18,118 nucleotides of DNA from CALMRE01 sp964412895 (GTDB taxonomy: Bacteria; UBP6; UBA1177; JAKLFG01): NCBI GenBank assembly GCA_964412895.1, contig CAYPQK010000069.1, forward strand, positions 1 to 18,118, read 5' to 3'. Both the position numbers and the translations under genes were made by a program. Of this stretch, positions 8,014 through 16,510 are shown piece after piece. How positions within the stretch are numbered: the first letter of the stretch is position 1; every line of letters begins with the position of its first letter. Under the pieces are notes generated by a model. That model did not search any database and had not been told where the DNA came from. It saw only the letters and a list, made by a program, of their open reading frames with translations.

Positions 8014-9321
8014 ATGAAAAAGCTGCTTCTTGCCTTGGTTTTGTTGTATGCGTGCGGTGTTCACGCCCAGAATTATGATGTGGGGAATATCGCCGTGGTG
8101 CATGGCGGGCCCAACATTGCCGGCGGGCTTATCGGTGCGGCCGAAATGGCGGCGGGGGTCGAATTCTACAAGACCCACGGCGACCTTTTCGACTTCATGG
8201 TGGTCTACACCACCTTTACCCCGTCGATGAACATGCAGCAGGGTCTTCCCATCGCCTACACCGTCACGGGGATAAACCGCGAAGGATCCTTCACCGGCTA
8301 CGGTCCCGCCTCGAAATGGGGAAGCGCCGGACGGCTCATCGGCGGCACCCGGATGTGTCATATCGACCAGTATCCCGACGACCCCGACACCAACATGCCC
8401 TTTCCGCTCGGCGGCATGACATCGGTGGAACTGCTTGCCCATGAATTCAGCCACTACTGGCTCGCCGCGATGGATTTCAAAAAAGAGGGCGAGACCGAGA
8501 ACAATACCGGCCTGCGCGGGTATGAGAGCGAAAGCGCCAATCAACACTGGAATCACTACTATTCGTCGGGACCTTCGGTCGAGTATGGCAGTCACATCGT
8601 CGACAACGGCGACGGCTCCTTCACCTTCAATCCCGCCACGCCGCGTAAATACAGCGAGTTCGATCAGTACATTCTGGGACTTCGCGCCCCCGAGGAGGTC
8701 GCGCCGCTTTTCTTTCTGTGCAATTATGACGACATAACCACCTGCAGTAAGGAGGGAAGCCCATCGATGCCGACCCCGCATACCGGTTCGTCCGATACCA
8801 TCAGCAACATGTACAAACATGAGGTAACGATTGAGGATGTCATCCGGGCGATGGGTCCGCGTGTCCCGGCGGCGGCCGACGCGCCGAAGCACTGGAATGT
8901 CGCCTTTGTCATCATCAACCAGCCCGGCATCGATCCGTTCCCGCTACAGTTGGAGAAGCTCGACACGCTCCGCGTCCGCTTTCAGGAGTGGTTCGAATGG
9001 GCGACCGACGGCCGCGGCACCATCTGCACCGAACTGGACGGCGACTGCGGCAATGTCGAACCGACCGACGACGATGTAGTGGTACCAGATGACACCGTGA
9101 CCGACGATCAGCCGACCGACAACGAGCTTCCTGACGACACGGTCGTCGACGATACCGTGACCGACGACCAGCCGACCAATGACGATACGGTGACCGACAC
9201 CGCCGTCGCCGACGATACCCAGCCGACCGACAACGGCGAGACGCCCGACACGAACACCAGCGGTCCCGACGAGGTGCTGGTCGAAGAGGAGCCCGCCTGC
9301 GGCTGTACCCTCGTTTTCTGA
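8014..9321 (+). CDS. Secreted HExxH zinc metallopeptidase, tandem copy 2
   Basis: A 435-residue paralogue of the preceding gene, with near-identical layout. The signal peptide is cleaved after VHA (A18|Q19); Cys14 in LLYACG is a poor lipobox. HEFSH has H143, E144, H147, with H178 in NQHW and a DNGDGSF loop from D197, then YSEFDQYILGLRAPEEVAP. The catalytic domains align with only a few small indels and many identical codons, so this is a tandem duplication. The acidic tail differs in length and repeats (DDTVTDDQPT occurs twice), yet the last seven residues CGCTLVF are the same. The Shine-Dalgarno (TAGGAGA, 8001-8007) overlaps the stop codon of copy 1, and only ten bases separate the genes, so they are co-transcribed and probably translationally coupled. 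The substrate is unknown. Both copies keep the catalytic residues. Confidence 0.75.
   Translation: MKKLLLALVLLYACGVHAQNYDVGNIAVVHGGPNIAGGLIGAAEMAAGVEFYKTHGDLFDFMVVYTTFTPSMNMQQGLPIAYTVTGINREGSFTGYGPASKWGSAGRLIGGTRMCHIDQYPDDPDTNMPFPLGGMTSVELLAHEFSHYWLAAMDFKKEGETENNTGLRGYESESANQHWNHYYSSGPSVEYGSHIVDNGDGSFTFNPATPRKYSEFDQYILGLRAPEEVAPLFFLCNYDDITTCSKEGSPSMPTPHTGSSDTISNMYKHEVTIEDVIRAMGPRVPAAADAPKHWNVAFVIINQPGIDPFPLQLEKLDTLRVRFQEWFEWATDGRGTICTELDGDCGNVEPTDDDVVVPDDTVTDDQPTDNELPDDTVVDDTVTDDQPTNDDTVTDTAVADDTQPTDNGETPDTNTSGPDEVLVEEEPACGCTLVF
9088..9180 (+). repeat. Acidic tail repeat, 60-base period
   Basis: 9088-9120 and 9148-9180 encode DDTVTDDQPTD and DDTVTDDQPTN, with only a few base differences and a 60-base offset. 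A third, partial unit follows (DDTVTDTAVADD). The repeats lie in the C-terminal linker of metallopeptidase copy 2 and probably expand or contract by slippage or recombination. Confidence 0.7.
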
Positions 9322-9347
9322 TCACTTCTTCCGGGGGAGAGAGATAG

Positions 9348-10430
9348 ATGAGACCGATACTTTTGTTCGCCGTCATTTTTTGTGCCGTTCTTCTTTCGGC
9401 ACAGCAGAAGAAACAGACGCTCGCGGTGCTCGAGATAGAGGACCGCGGCGCGGGGATGACGCCGGAACTGCTGGCCACCGGTTCCGACTACCTACGGGGG
9501 AGACTCGTCGCGGCCAATGTGTTCCTCGTGGTGCCGAAGGACGCGGTGATGCGCGCCGTCATCAAGGAACAGAAAAAAGAGAGCTGGCGCGACTGCTACG
9601 ATCCCGCCTGCCGCGTCGACCTCGGCCATGCCCTTGCCGCCGACACCGTCCTTTCGTCGATGGTGATGAAACTCGGCGACAGTTATACCGTCACGGCCGA
9701 ACTGGTCGATATCGCCAAAGAGGTGACCATCCGGGGTGCGTCGGGGGCCTTCGACGGCAGCGAGGAGGCATTCAAGGGGCTGATCGACAAGATGGTGAAG
9801 CGGCTGACCGGCCAGAAACCGGAAAAAGCGCCCGCGACTCCGGCGGCGAAGGTCGATCCGACCGAAAAACTGAAGGGTTCTGTCGATCTGCAGGAGAAGC
9901 CGAAGGTCGAAAAGCCGCTGGCGCCCATCGAGAAGCGGAAGTCGCCCACCGCCGCCTTCGAAGTGCGCGGCGAGGTGGCCATCGACCGCGACAATAAACT
10001 TTCGTGGCAGCGCGGCCACGGCGGGCCGCTCGATCTGGTCAAGTCGACCGCTTACTGCGAGGATCTGACGCTCGGCGGATTCAACGACTGGCGCATTCCG
10101 ACGATATCGGAACTCAGAACGCTCGTGGTCGGTTGTCCCAACACCGCCCCCGAAGGCGCCTGTCCGGTGGATGATACCTGTGTCGGGGCCGACTGCGCCG
10201 AACAGGTGAAGGCGAAGGACTGTTCCTGCAAGGCGCACAAAGGGCCGGGCGAGAAGGGAACTTACTGGAAAAAGGGTGTGTGGAAATACAACGGCGGCAG
10301 ATACGACCTCTTCTGGAGCCGGTCGCTCATTTCGGGGCCGTACGACGAGGCGTGGGGCATCCTGTTCAGCGACGGCGTGGTCACCACCGTCGATGTCTCG
10401 GGCCGCTACTATGTCCGCTGCGTCCGCTGA
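9348..10430 (+). CDS. Exported CsgG/TolB-like N-domain fused to DUF1566 (Lcl-type) C-domain
   Basis: A 360-residue exported protein. The signal peptide has predicted cleavage at LSA (A18|Q19), the same position as in the two genes before it. Residues about 22-160 (TLAVLEIEDRGAGMTPELL near the start, then ALAADTVLSSMVMKLGDSY) resemble the CsgG/LpoB-type fold that senses or builds periplasmic assemblies. Residues about 160-205 are a Pro/Lys/Glu-rich linker. Residues about 210-360 form a DUF1566 domain: LSWQRG, AYCEDLTLGGFNDWRIPTIS, FWSRS and the final YYVRCVR are typical. DUF1566 occurs in exported and adhesin-like proteins, and its function is not established. The insert at about 265-300 is Cys-rich and probably disulfide-bonded. 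The ATG at 9348 has GGGGGAGAG (9333-9341). It lies 26 bases after metallopeptidase copy 2 and probably belongs to the same transcript. Confidence 0.72.
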   Translation: MRPILLFAVIFCAVLLSAQQKKQTLAVLEIEDRGAGMTPELLATGSDYLRGRLVAANVFLVVPKDAVMRAVIKEQKKESWRDCYDPACRVDLGHALAADTVLSSMVMKLGDSYTVTAELVDIAKEVTIRGASGAFDGSEEAFKGLIDKMVKRLTGQKPEKAPATPAAKVDPTEKLKGSVDLQEKPKVEKPLAPIEKRKSPTAAFEVRGEVAIDRDNKLSWQRGHGGPLDLVKSTAYCEDLTLGGFNDWRIPTISELRTLVVGCPNTAPEGACPVDDTCVGADCAEQVKAKDCSCKAHKGPGEKGTYWKKGVWKYNGGRYDLFWSRSLISGPYDEAWGILFSDGVVTTVDVSGRYYVRCVR

Positions 10431-10436
10431 CACTTC

Positions 10437-10465
10437 TTGCTATTTCCATTAAATAAGGGTAAAGT
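10437..10465 (+). promoter_or_regulatory. Sigma-70-like promoter of the pepP-glmS operon
   Basis: TTGCTA (10437-10442), a 17-base AT-rich spacer, and TAAAGT (10460-10465), in the only AT-rich gap of this region. Transcription would begin near 10472, with GGAGGAAA before the ATG at 10502. Confidence 0.6.
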
Positions 10466-10501
10466 CCACCGTCATTTTTGGTAACTGCGGAGGAAAAAGA
10501 G

Positions 10502-12289
10502 ATGCAGGCTTCTGAAAAGATCGCCATTTTAAGACAACACATGCAGGCGGAAGGGCTCGACGCCGTCATCGTCCCGAGCACCGACCCGCACCAGTCAGAA
10601 TATGTCGCCGCCCACTGGCAGGCCCGCGCGTGGCTCTCCGGCTTTTCCGGATCGGCCGGAACGCTGGTGGTCACCAAGGAGAAGGCCGGTCTCTGGACCG
10701 ATTCGCGCTATTTCCTGCAAGCGGAACAGCAACTTGCCGGATCGGGGATAACACTTTTCAAGATGGGGCTTCCCGAAACGCCCGCCCACACCGCGTGGCT
10801 CGCCGCCGAACTGGCCGAGGCTGCCGTCGTCGGGCTTGATGCCGCCGTCATGTCGATAAACGCGGTGCGCGGCCTCGAAAAGGCGCTCGCCGCCAAGAAG
10901 ATAACGCTCAANNNNNNNNNNAAGTACACCGGCGACCTCGTCGGCAAGTTCTGGACCGACCGTCCCGCCATGCCCGCCGGCATGGTGCAACTCCATGACG
11001 AAGCGTTCTCGGGCGAGGGGAGAGCGGCGAAACTAGGCCGTCTGCGCGCCAAGATCGCCGAGAAAGGGGCCGACTGGCACATCGTCTCGACGCTCGACGA
11101 TATCGCGTGGCTCTACAATATCCGCGGCACCGATGTGAAGTGCAACCCGGTCGTCATCGCCTACGCCGCCGTCTCGAAGGACGAGGCGTACCTGTTCGTC
11201 GATGCGGCGAAGCTCGACCGCAAGGTGAAAAAGGCGCTCATCGCCGACGGCATTACGATAAAGGGCTACGACGCCTTCGAGAAGTTCGTCAAGAAGATCC
11301 GCAAGAGCACTGTTCTGATAGATGCCGACCGCAACGGCCGCCATGTTCTCGAAGCGCTGGGCAAAAAGCCGCGCGTCATCGAGGGGATGACCCTGCCGGT
11401 GCCGCTGAAGGCGGTCAAGAACGAGGTGGAGATCGCCGGTATGAAGGCGGCCCATGTCCGTGACGGCGTCGCGATGGTGAAGTTCTTCGCGTGGCTCGAC
11501 CACGCCCTTTCGGCGATGATGGTGACCGAGATATCGGCCGCCGTGAAGCTGGAGGAGTTCCGGCGTCTGGGCGAGCATTACGCCGGGCCGTCGTTCGACC
11601 CGATAGTGGGTTATGCCGCGCACGGCGCCATCATCCACTACAGCGCCACCCCCGAAAGCGATGTCGAGATCAAGCGCGAAGGGATACTGCTGGTCGATTC
11701 GGGCGGCCAGTACCTCGACGGGACGACCGACATCACCCGCACCATAGCGGTGGGGACGCCGACCGATGCGATGAAGAAGCATTTCACGCTGGTCCTCAAA
11801 GGCCATATCGGCGTGGCGATGGCGCAGTTCCCGGCGGGGATACCGGGGATGTTCCTCGACCCGTTCGCCCGCGCCGCCCTGTGGCAGGAACGGCTCAACT
11901 ACGGCCACGGTACCGGTCACGGCGTCGGCAGTTACCTGTCGGTCCACGAAGGGCCGCAGGGTATCAGCCCGCGCGTCAACGAGACGAAGCTGGAACCGGG
12001 GATGATACTCTCCAACGAACCGGGCTACTACCGCGAGAACGAATACGGCATCCGTACCGAGAACCTCGTGCTGGTCGTCCCGAACGGCGAGAACGAAGGG
12101 GCGAAATGGCTCAAGTTCGACACGATAACGCTGTGCCCGATAGATCTCGACCTCGTCGATGCGGCGTTGCTGAGCCCCGCCGAGAAGGAATGGCTGAACA
12201 GCTACCACCGGACGGTGCGCGCGGCGATCGCCCCGCATCTGACCGAGGAAGAGAATGTGTGGCTTGCCAACGAAACGCGCGAGATCTGA
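10502..12289 (+). CDS. pepP: Xaa-Pro aminopeptidase (M24B, long aminopeptidase P type)
   Basis: About 595 residues including four unknown ones at an assembly gap. This is the three-domain, cytosolic XPNPEP1-like form, not the 440-residue E. coli form. It removes N-terminal residues preceding proline, using two metal ions. The N-terminal creatinase-like domain shows VPSTDPHQSEYVA and FSGSAGTLVVT, and the second domain begins after WTDRPAMP. The catalytic pita-bread domain holds all five metal ligands: D399 and D410 (DSGGQYLDGTTD), H473 (HGTGHGVG), E506 (LSNEPGYY) and E520 (RTENLV), numbered with the gap counted as four residues. The ATG at 10502 is preferred over the TTG at 10478 because GGAGGAAA (10489-10496) precedes it. 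It is the first gene of a five-gene run; glmS follows after 27 bases. The frame remains open across the gap, so the gap length is plausible. Confidence 0.93.
   Translation: MQASEKIAILRQHMQAEGLDAVIVPSTDPHQSEYVAAHWQARAWLSGFSGSAGTLVVTKEKAGLWTDSRYFLQAEQQLAGSGITLFKMGLPETPAHTAWLAAELAEAAVVGLDAAVMSINAVRGLEKALAAKKITLXXXXKYTGDLVGKFWTDRPAMPAGMVQLHDEAFSGEGRAAKLGRLRAKIAEKGADWHIVSTLDDIAWLYNIRGTDVKCNPVVIAYAAVSKDEAYLFVDAAKLDRKVKKALIADGITIKGYDAFEKFVKKIRKSTVLIDADRNGRHVLEALGKKPRVIEGMTLPVPLKAVKNEVEIAGMKAAHVRDGVAMVKFFAWLDHALSAMMVTEISAAVKLEEFRRLGEHYAGPSFDPIVGYAAHGAIIHYSATPESDVEIKREGILLVDSGGQYLDGTTDITRTIAVGTPTDAMKKHFTLVLKGHIGVAMAQFPAGIPGMFLDPFARAALWQERLNYGHGTGHGVGSYLSVHEGPQGISPRVNETKLEPGMILSNEPGYYRENEYGIRTENLVLVVPNGENEGAKWLKFDTITLCPIDLDLVDAALLSPAEKEWLNSYHRTVRAAIAPHLTEEENVWLANETREI
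10912..10921. other. Assembly gap (10 N)
   Basis: Ten N bases lie inside the aminopeptidase gene. Reading frame and homology continue on both sides, so the true missing length is probably close to ten or differs by a multiple of three. Ten may be a fixed placeholder. Confidence 0.99.
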
Positions 12290-12316
12290 AACACCAACTG
12301 AACCGGAGTTTGCCTG

Positions 12317-14857
12317 ATGTGCGGAGTGGTATCCATCACCTATGGGAAAGAGACCGAATTCATGGGCCGCGAGGCGGCCGATCTCCTCAAGAAACTCGAA
12401 TACCGCGGCTACGATTCGACCGGCGGCGCCTTCATCGCCGATGACGGCGCGATAACGCTGCGCAAGAAGGTCGGCGCGCCGTCGCGCGTTATCGAGAAAC
12501 TCGAGATAGACAAACTGCCGGGGCGGCGCTTCATCGGGCAGGTCCGCTGGGCCACCTACGGATCGGTCACCGACCAGAACGCCCAGCCGCATGAGGTCGA
12601 GTGCCGCATCCATATCGTCGGCGCTCACAACGGCAATATATCGAACACCGATACGCTCAAGGAATTCCTCATCCACCACGGCCACAAGGTGGTATCGGAC
12701 AACGACGGCGAGATGCTGGTGCACCTCGTCGAACATTACTATGCCGCCCGCGTCCTGAACAAAAAACTCACCGAGGCCCAGAAGATAGCCGCGATGAAAG
12801 GGGCGATCCGCGAGGCGCAGTCCATCGTGCAGGGCTCCTATGCCGCCTGCGTCACGGCGCCCGATATCACCGGCGTCTTCGCGATGAAGAGCGGTTCGTC
12901 GCTCTACGCCGGGAAGGGGAGCGACAGCATCGGGCAGTTCATCGTCGTTTCGTCGGACCTCACCTCGGTCCTGTCGAAGACCCGCTTCCTCATCCCGCTG
13001 TCGGAAGGGGACGGACTCTACTTCACCCACAACGACTATACCGTCTTCTCGCTGTCGCAGGAGAAAGAGGGCAAGCCCGATCCGGTCCGCAGCCGACTCA
13101 ACATCGCCGACATATCGCTCCAGCCGCGCTACAGCTTCTTCATGGAGCAGGAGATATTCTCGTCACCGCGCAATATGGACGCCCTGTTCCGCTACTACTT
13201 CCGCCGGCCGGAGGAAAAGCGGTTCCACGAGCTGTTCGAGGCGCACGCCGATCAGTGCCGCGACTTCTTGTACGACTTCCTGAAACTGGCCGACCTCTAC
13301 GACCGCAAGGCGCTCGTGGCCGAGTTCCGCGCCCTGACCGACGCGGCGAAGTTCGCGCGCATCTACGACGGGCTCAAGGAGTTCATCGATCCCGAACGGG
13401 CCGCCTACGAATTCGGCTCCGAGGATGCGGCGCTCTTGGAGGAACTGACGGCGGCCGATCCGCGTTCGTTCCCGAAGCTCGTCCTGATCGATATGATGCT
13501 CATCTGGAAGAAGAAGCGCACCGTCCTCAAGAACCGCGACCGGCTCATCGACCTGCTGAAAGAGAAACGAACCTCCGGCGGCCGCGTCTTCATCGTCGCC
13601 TCGGGGACCAGTTACCACGCGGCGCTTACCGCCGGTTATTTCTTCAATAACCTGTCGGGCCTCTCGGTATTCCCGGCCAACCCCGGGATGTTCCGGTCGC
13701 TCTATATGAACGCATTGGCCCCGGCCGACATCATCATCGGCGTGAGCCAGTCGGGCGAGACCAAAGACCTTGTCGACATCTTCAACGATGTCAAGGCGAA
13801 GTACAACGATTCCGTGCTGATGCTGTCGGTGGTCAACAACGAGAACTCGACCCTGCCGCAGGAGAAATCGGCCTTCTATCTGCCGGTCCTGTGCGGTCCC
13901 GAGATAGCGGTCGCGGCGACCAAATCGTTCGTCAGCCAGATGGCGCTGTTCTATATCGTTGCCGCCTTCATGGCCAAGAGCGAGGAGGAGGTCCACGGCG
14001 ATCTCGACAAGATCCGCTACTACCTCGACTTCACGCTCAAGAACCTCGACACCGCCATCACCGGCGTGGCGAACCGCTGGTTCCTGAAGCCGTCGATGCA
14101 TATCCTCGGTACCTCGCTGCTCGGCGTTGCGCGGGAAGGGGCATTGAAAGTGCGTGAAGTGGTGCTCAACCACACCGAAGGCTACGACGCCGCCGAGTTC
14201 AAGCATGGACCCAATACAATACTGGGCGACAACACCATCTTTTCGCTGACCGACATGGAGCGGCTCCACACCGCGATGATGGAGTCGTTCGAGAAGCTCA
14301 TCGGCGCCGGACTGGTCCGCGGCGACCGCTCTTCGCCGACCGCCGACTACCTCACGGCCCTGCGCAATCTCAAGTTCCGGGTCAGCGACATGCCGCCGGT
14401 CGATCGCGCGGTCGCATCGCCCGAGGTGCGCGACCAACTGCGGCGCCATTTCGAGAATTACCGCGAAAAGACGGCGCTGCCGAACTTCTTCTCCAACTAT
14501 CCGCTCGTCTTCGTCTGTCCCCCCGATGAACGGGACATCCGCATCACCATCACCCAGATACATACCCATAAGATCCGCGGCGCCGACATCGTACTCATCG
14601 CCGAGGAGAACGAGACACTGCGCAAGGCGGTCTTCGGCCGTCCCGCCGGTATCGAGCATTACTACGCCGACTATATCACCGTCCCGGCGACCGGCAACCG
14701 CAACATCTTCGCCTTCGAGGCGTCGGTGGTGCTCCAGATGCTCGCCTTCAAGATGTCGGTCGAGAAGATGAAGTACCTGAATCGCAGCCGGGTCGAGAAC
14801 CACGGGGTCCACCCCGATGTGCCCAAGAATGTGTCGAAGTCGATAACGGTCGATTAA
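12317..14857 (+). CDS. glmS: Glutamine-fructose-6-phosphate aminotransferase (isomerizing), long form
   Basis: 846 residues against about 610 for typical GlmS. It makes glucosamine 6-phosphate from fructose 6-phosphate and glutamine, the first step toward UDP-GlcNAc for peptidoglycan and LPS. The glutaminase domain starts with the Cys2 nucleophile (MCGVVSI) and has RGYDST, VRWATYG, HNGNISN and GSYAACV. The first sugar isomerase (SIS) domain has ASGTSYHAA (from S429) and SQSGETKD. The second has REGALKVREV, AEFKHGP (H630) and the C-terminal PKNVSKSITVD with the catalytic Lys at K841. Two insertions explain the length: about 105 residues between FMEQEIFSSP (from F275) and the first SIS motif, and about 110 between HGP and K841. 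The core catalytic residues are retained, so activity is likely. GGAG (12304-12307) precedes the ATG. There is no room for a glmS ribozyme upstream. Confidence 0.92.
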   Translation: MCGVVSITYGKETEFMGREAADLLKKLEYRGYDSTGGAFIADDGAITLRKKVGAPSRVIEKLEIDKLPGRRFIGQVRWATYGSVTDQNAQPHEVECRIHIVGAHNGNISNTDTLKEFLIHHGHKVVSDNDGEMLVHLVEHYYAARVLNKKLTEAQKIAAMKGAIREAQSIVQGSYAACVTAPDITGVFAMKSGSSLYAGKGSDSIGQFIVVSSDLTSVLSKTRFLIPLSEGDGLYFTHNDYTVFSLSQEKEGKPDPVRSRLNIADISLQPRYSFFMEQEIFSSPRNMDALFRYYFRRPEEKRFHELFEAHADQCRDFLYDFLKLADLYDRKALVAEFRALTDAAKFARIYDGLKEFIDPERAAYEFGSEDAALLEELTAADPRSFPKLVLIDMMLIWKKKRTVLKNRDRLIDLLKEKRTSGGRVFIVASGTSYHAALTAGYFFNNLSGLSVFPANPGMFRSLYMNALAPADIIIGVSQSGETKDLVDIFNDVKAKYNDSVLMLSVVNNENSTLPQEKSAFYLPVLCGPEIAVAATKSFVSQMALFYIVAAFMAKSEEEVHGDLDKIRYYLDFTLKNLDTAITGVANRWFLKPSMHILGTSLLGVAREGALKVREVVLNHTEGYDAAEFKHGPNTILGDNTIFSLTDMERLHTAMMESFEKLIGAGLVRGDRSSPTADYLTALRNLKFRVSDMPPVDRAVASPEVRDQLRRHFENYREKTALPNFFSNYPLVFVCPPDERDIRITITQIHTHKIRGADIVLIAEENETLRKAVFGRPAGIEHYYADYITVPATGNRNIFAFEASVVLQMLAFKMSVEKMKYLNRSRVENHGVHPDVPKNVSKSITVD

Positions 14858-14869
14858 GGGGAGAGGGGA

Positions 14870-16510
14870 ATGGTCCGCGCAACGCGTTTCTTCCGTATCA
14901 AGGAGATAGGGGTCGTCCTTGCCAAGTACGATCTCATCCCGTGGGTGCCCACCACCGCTCAACGGCTGCTCGGCTATGCCGGGACCGGAGAATCGAACGA
15001 ACTGAACCGCAAGATGCCCATCGGGCAGAAACTGCGGCGCACCTTCGAGGAGCTGGGGACCACCTACATCAAACTGGGGCAGATACTGTCGCTCCGCAAG
15101 GATATCCTTCCCGAAGAGATAACCGACGAACTCAAGAAACTGCAGGACCGCGTCAGTCCCATCGACTTCGACGAGATGAAACCGATCATCGAACGGAACC
15201 TCTGTGCGCCGATAACCGACATCTTCTCCGAATTCGACGAGACGCCGCTGGCCGCCGCGTCGATATCGCAGGTCTACCGCGCGGTACTCAAAAAGGGCGG
15301 CGCCGAGGTGGTGGTGAAGGTCCGCAAGCCGGGCATCGTCGAAACGATACAGAGCGATCTGGAGATGCTCAAGTGGCTGGCCGAGATGATGCAGAACCAC
15401 AGCCAACTGGGCGAGAGCTTCGATTTCGTCGGCATCGTCGACGAATTCTTCTCGTCGATGGAGATGGAGCTCGACTTCCTCATCGAGATGCGCAACACCC
15501 GCCGGTTCGCCAAGAACTTCTCGGCCCCCGAGTGGGACTGGCTCAAGTTCCCCAAGATATACGACGAATACTCCACCAAACGGATGCTGGTCATGGAGTA
15601 CATCCACGGCCGCAAAATAGACGAGCTCCACGACCCCGCCTTCACGATCGACCGCCATCTGGTCGCCAAGAACGGGGCGCGGTCGTTCATGAAGCAGGTA
15701 TTCGAGGACGGCTTCTTCCACGCCGATCTCCACGCCGGGAATTTCTTCTTCCTCGACAACAACCGGCTCGCGGTGTTCGACTGCGGCATGGCGGGGACCA
15801 TCGACCGCTACACGCGGGAGATGTTCGCCGAGATGCTCATCGCCTTCGCCAAGAAGGATTATGTGTCGCTTGCCTCGCTCTACACCGAGATCAGCGATTC
15901 TCCTTTCCCGGTCAACAAGAAACAGCTCGCCCGCGATATCCGGCGCATCACCGAGAGTCTCCCGGAGACGCTCGTCGAGGTCGATATGTCGGAGCTCTTC
16001 TCGAAGGTGATGGGGGTCCTCTACCGGCATAAATTGCGCATCCCGAAGAACTACACCCTCCTCATCCGCGGCGCGTCGATGCTCGAAGGGCTGGGACGCG
16101 ATCTGGTGCCCGATTTCAACTTCATCCACGAGTCTCAGGAACTCGCGTCGGTAGTTATCAACGCCAAATATTCGCCGGAGCGGGTCCGCGAGAATCTCTA
16201 TTACCTCGGTATGCGGCTCCTCGACATGGGGAAGACCCTGCCGCTCAATCTTTCGGAGATCATCGAAAAACTCGAGAACGGCAACCTCAAGCTCAACTGG
16301 GAGTTCTTCATCAGCGGCCGCGACCGTCTCTTCATATCGAAGATGGTCACCCGCATCGTCACCTCGTTCATCCTGACGGGACTCCTCATCTCGTTCGGCA
16401 CCTTCAACGGCACGCCGTACCTCTATATCATCTATCTGCCGCTCGCGCTGTTCTCGATCATCGCGTTCATCCTGACCTTCCGCAAAGACCGGAAGGACCG
16501 CCGTAAATGA
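14870..16510 (+). CDS. ABC1/UbiB-family atypical kinase, membrane-anchored
   Basis: A 546-residue ABC1 (ADCK/UbiB) protein. Family signatures are in order: the KxGQ motif YIKLGQILSLRKDILP (K68, Q71), the Ala-rich nucleotide loop AAASISQVYRA, the nucleotide-binding K150 (VVVKVRKPG), EMELDF, the catalytic loop FFHADLHAGNFF (D286, N291), and the metal-binding D304 in VFDCGMAG, where DFG is replaced by DCG. The C-terminus (about 493-540) has two hydrophobic helices followed by a basic tail, as in UbiB. Relatives support ubiquinone or other isoprenoid-lipid metabolism through ATPase activity. No quinone genes are nearby, so the lipid partner is unknown. It starts 12 bases after glmS with a strong site (GGGGAGAGGGGA, 14858-14869) and overlaps dgt by four bases (ATGA). 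Confidence 0.9.
   Translation: MVRATRFFRIKEIGVVLAKYDLIPWVPTTAQRLLGYAGTGESNELNRKMPIGQKLRRTFEELGTTYIKLGQILSLRKDILPEEITDELKKLQDRVSPIDFDEMKPIIERNLCAPITDIFSEFDETPLAAASISQVYRAVLKKGGAEVVVKVRKPGIVETIQSDLEMLKWLAEMMQNHSQLGESFDFVGIVDEFFSSMEMELDFLIEMRNTRRFAKNFSAPEWDWLKFPKIYDEYSTKRMLVMEYIHGRKIDELHDPAFTIDRHLVAKNGARSFMKQVFEDGFFHADLHAGNFFFLDNNRLAVFDCGMAGTIDRYTREMFAEMLIAFAKKDYVSLASLYTEISDSPFPVNKKQLARDIRRITESLPETLVEVDMSELFSKVMGVLYRHKLRIPKNYTLLIRGASMLEGLGRDLVPDFNFIHESQELASVVINAKYSPERVRENLYYLGMRLLDMGKTLPLNLSEIIEKLENGNLKLNWEFFISGRDRLFISKMVTRIVTSFILTGLLISFGTFNGTPYLYIIYLPLALFSIIAFILTFRKDRKDRRK

Noticed and set aside
8014..8070. Metallopeptidase copy 2 as a lipoprotein (LLYAC)
   Set aside because: Tyr at -2 is poor for a lipobox, and copy 1 has LSVC, also poor. 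Both have a clean signal peptidase I site (HA|Q).
9088..9180. CRISPR-like or DNA-level repeat array
   Set aside because: The repeats are in frame, encode an acidic linker, lack unique spacers, and are matched by a similar linker in the paralogue.
12290..12316. glmS ribozyme or other leader control upstream of glmS
   Set aside because: Only 27 bases separate pepP from glmS, far too short for the ribozyme, and no stem structure is seen.
11033..13030. Long minus-strand frame opposite pepP and glmS (about 665 codons)
   Set aside because: It spans two well-supported plus-strand genes and their intergenic gap, and has no recognisable domain.
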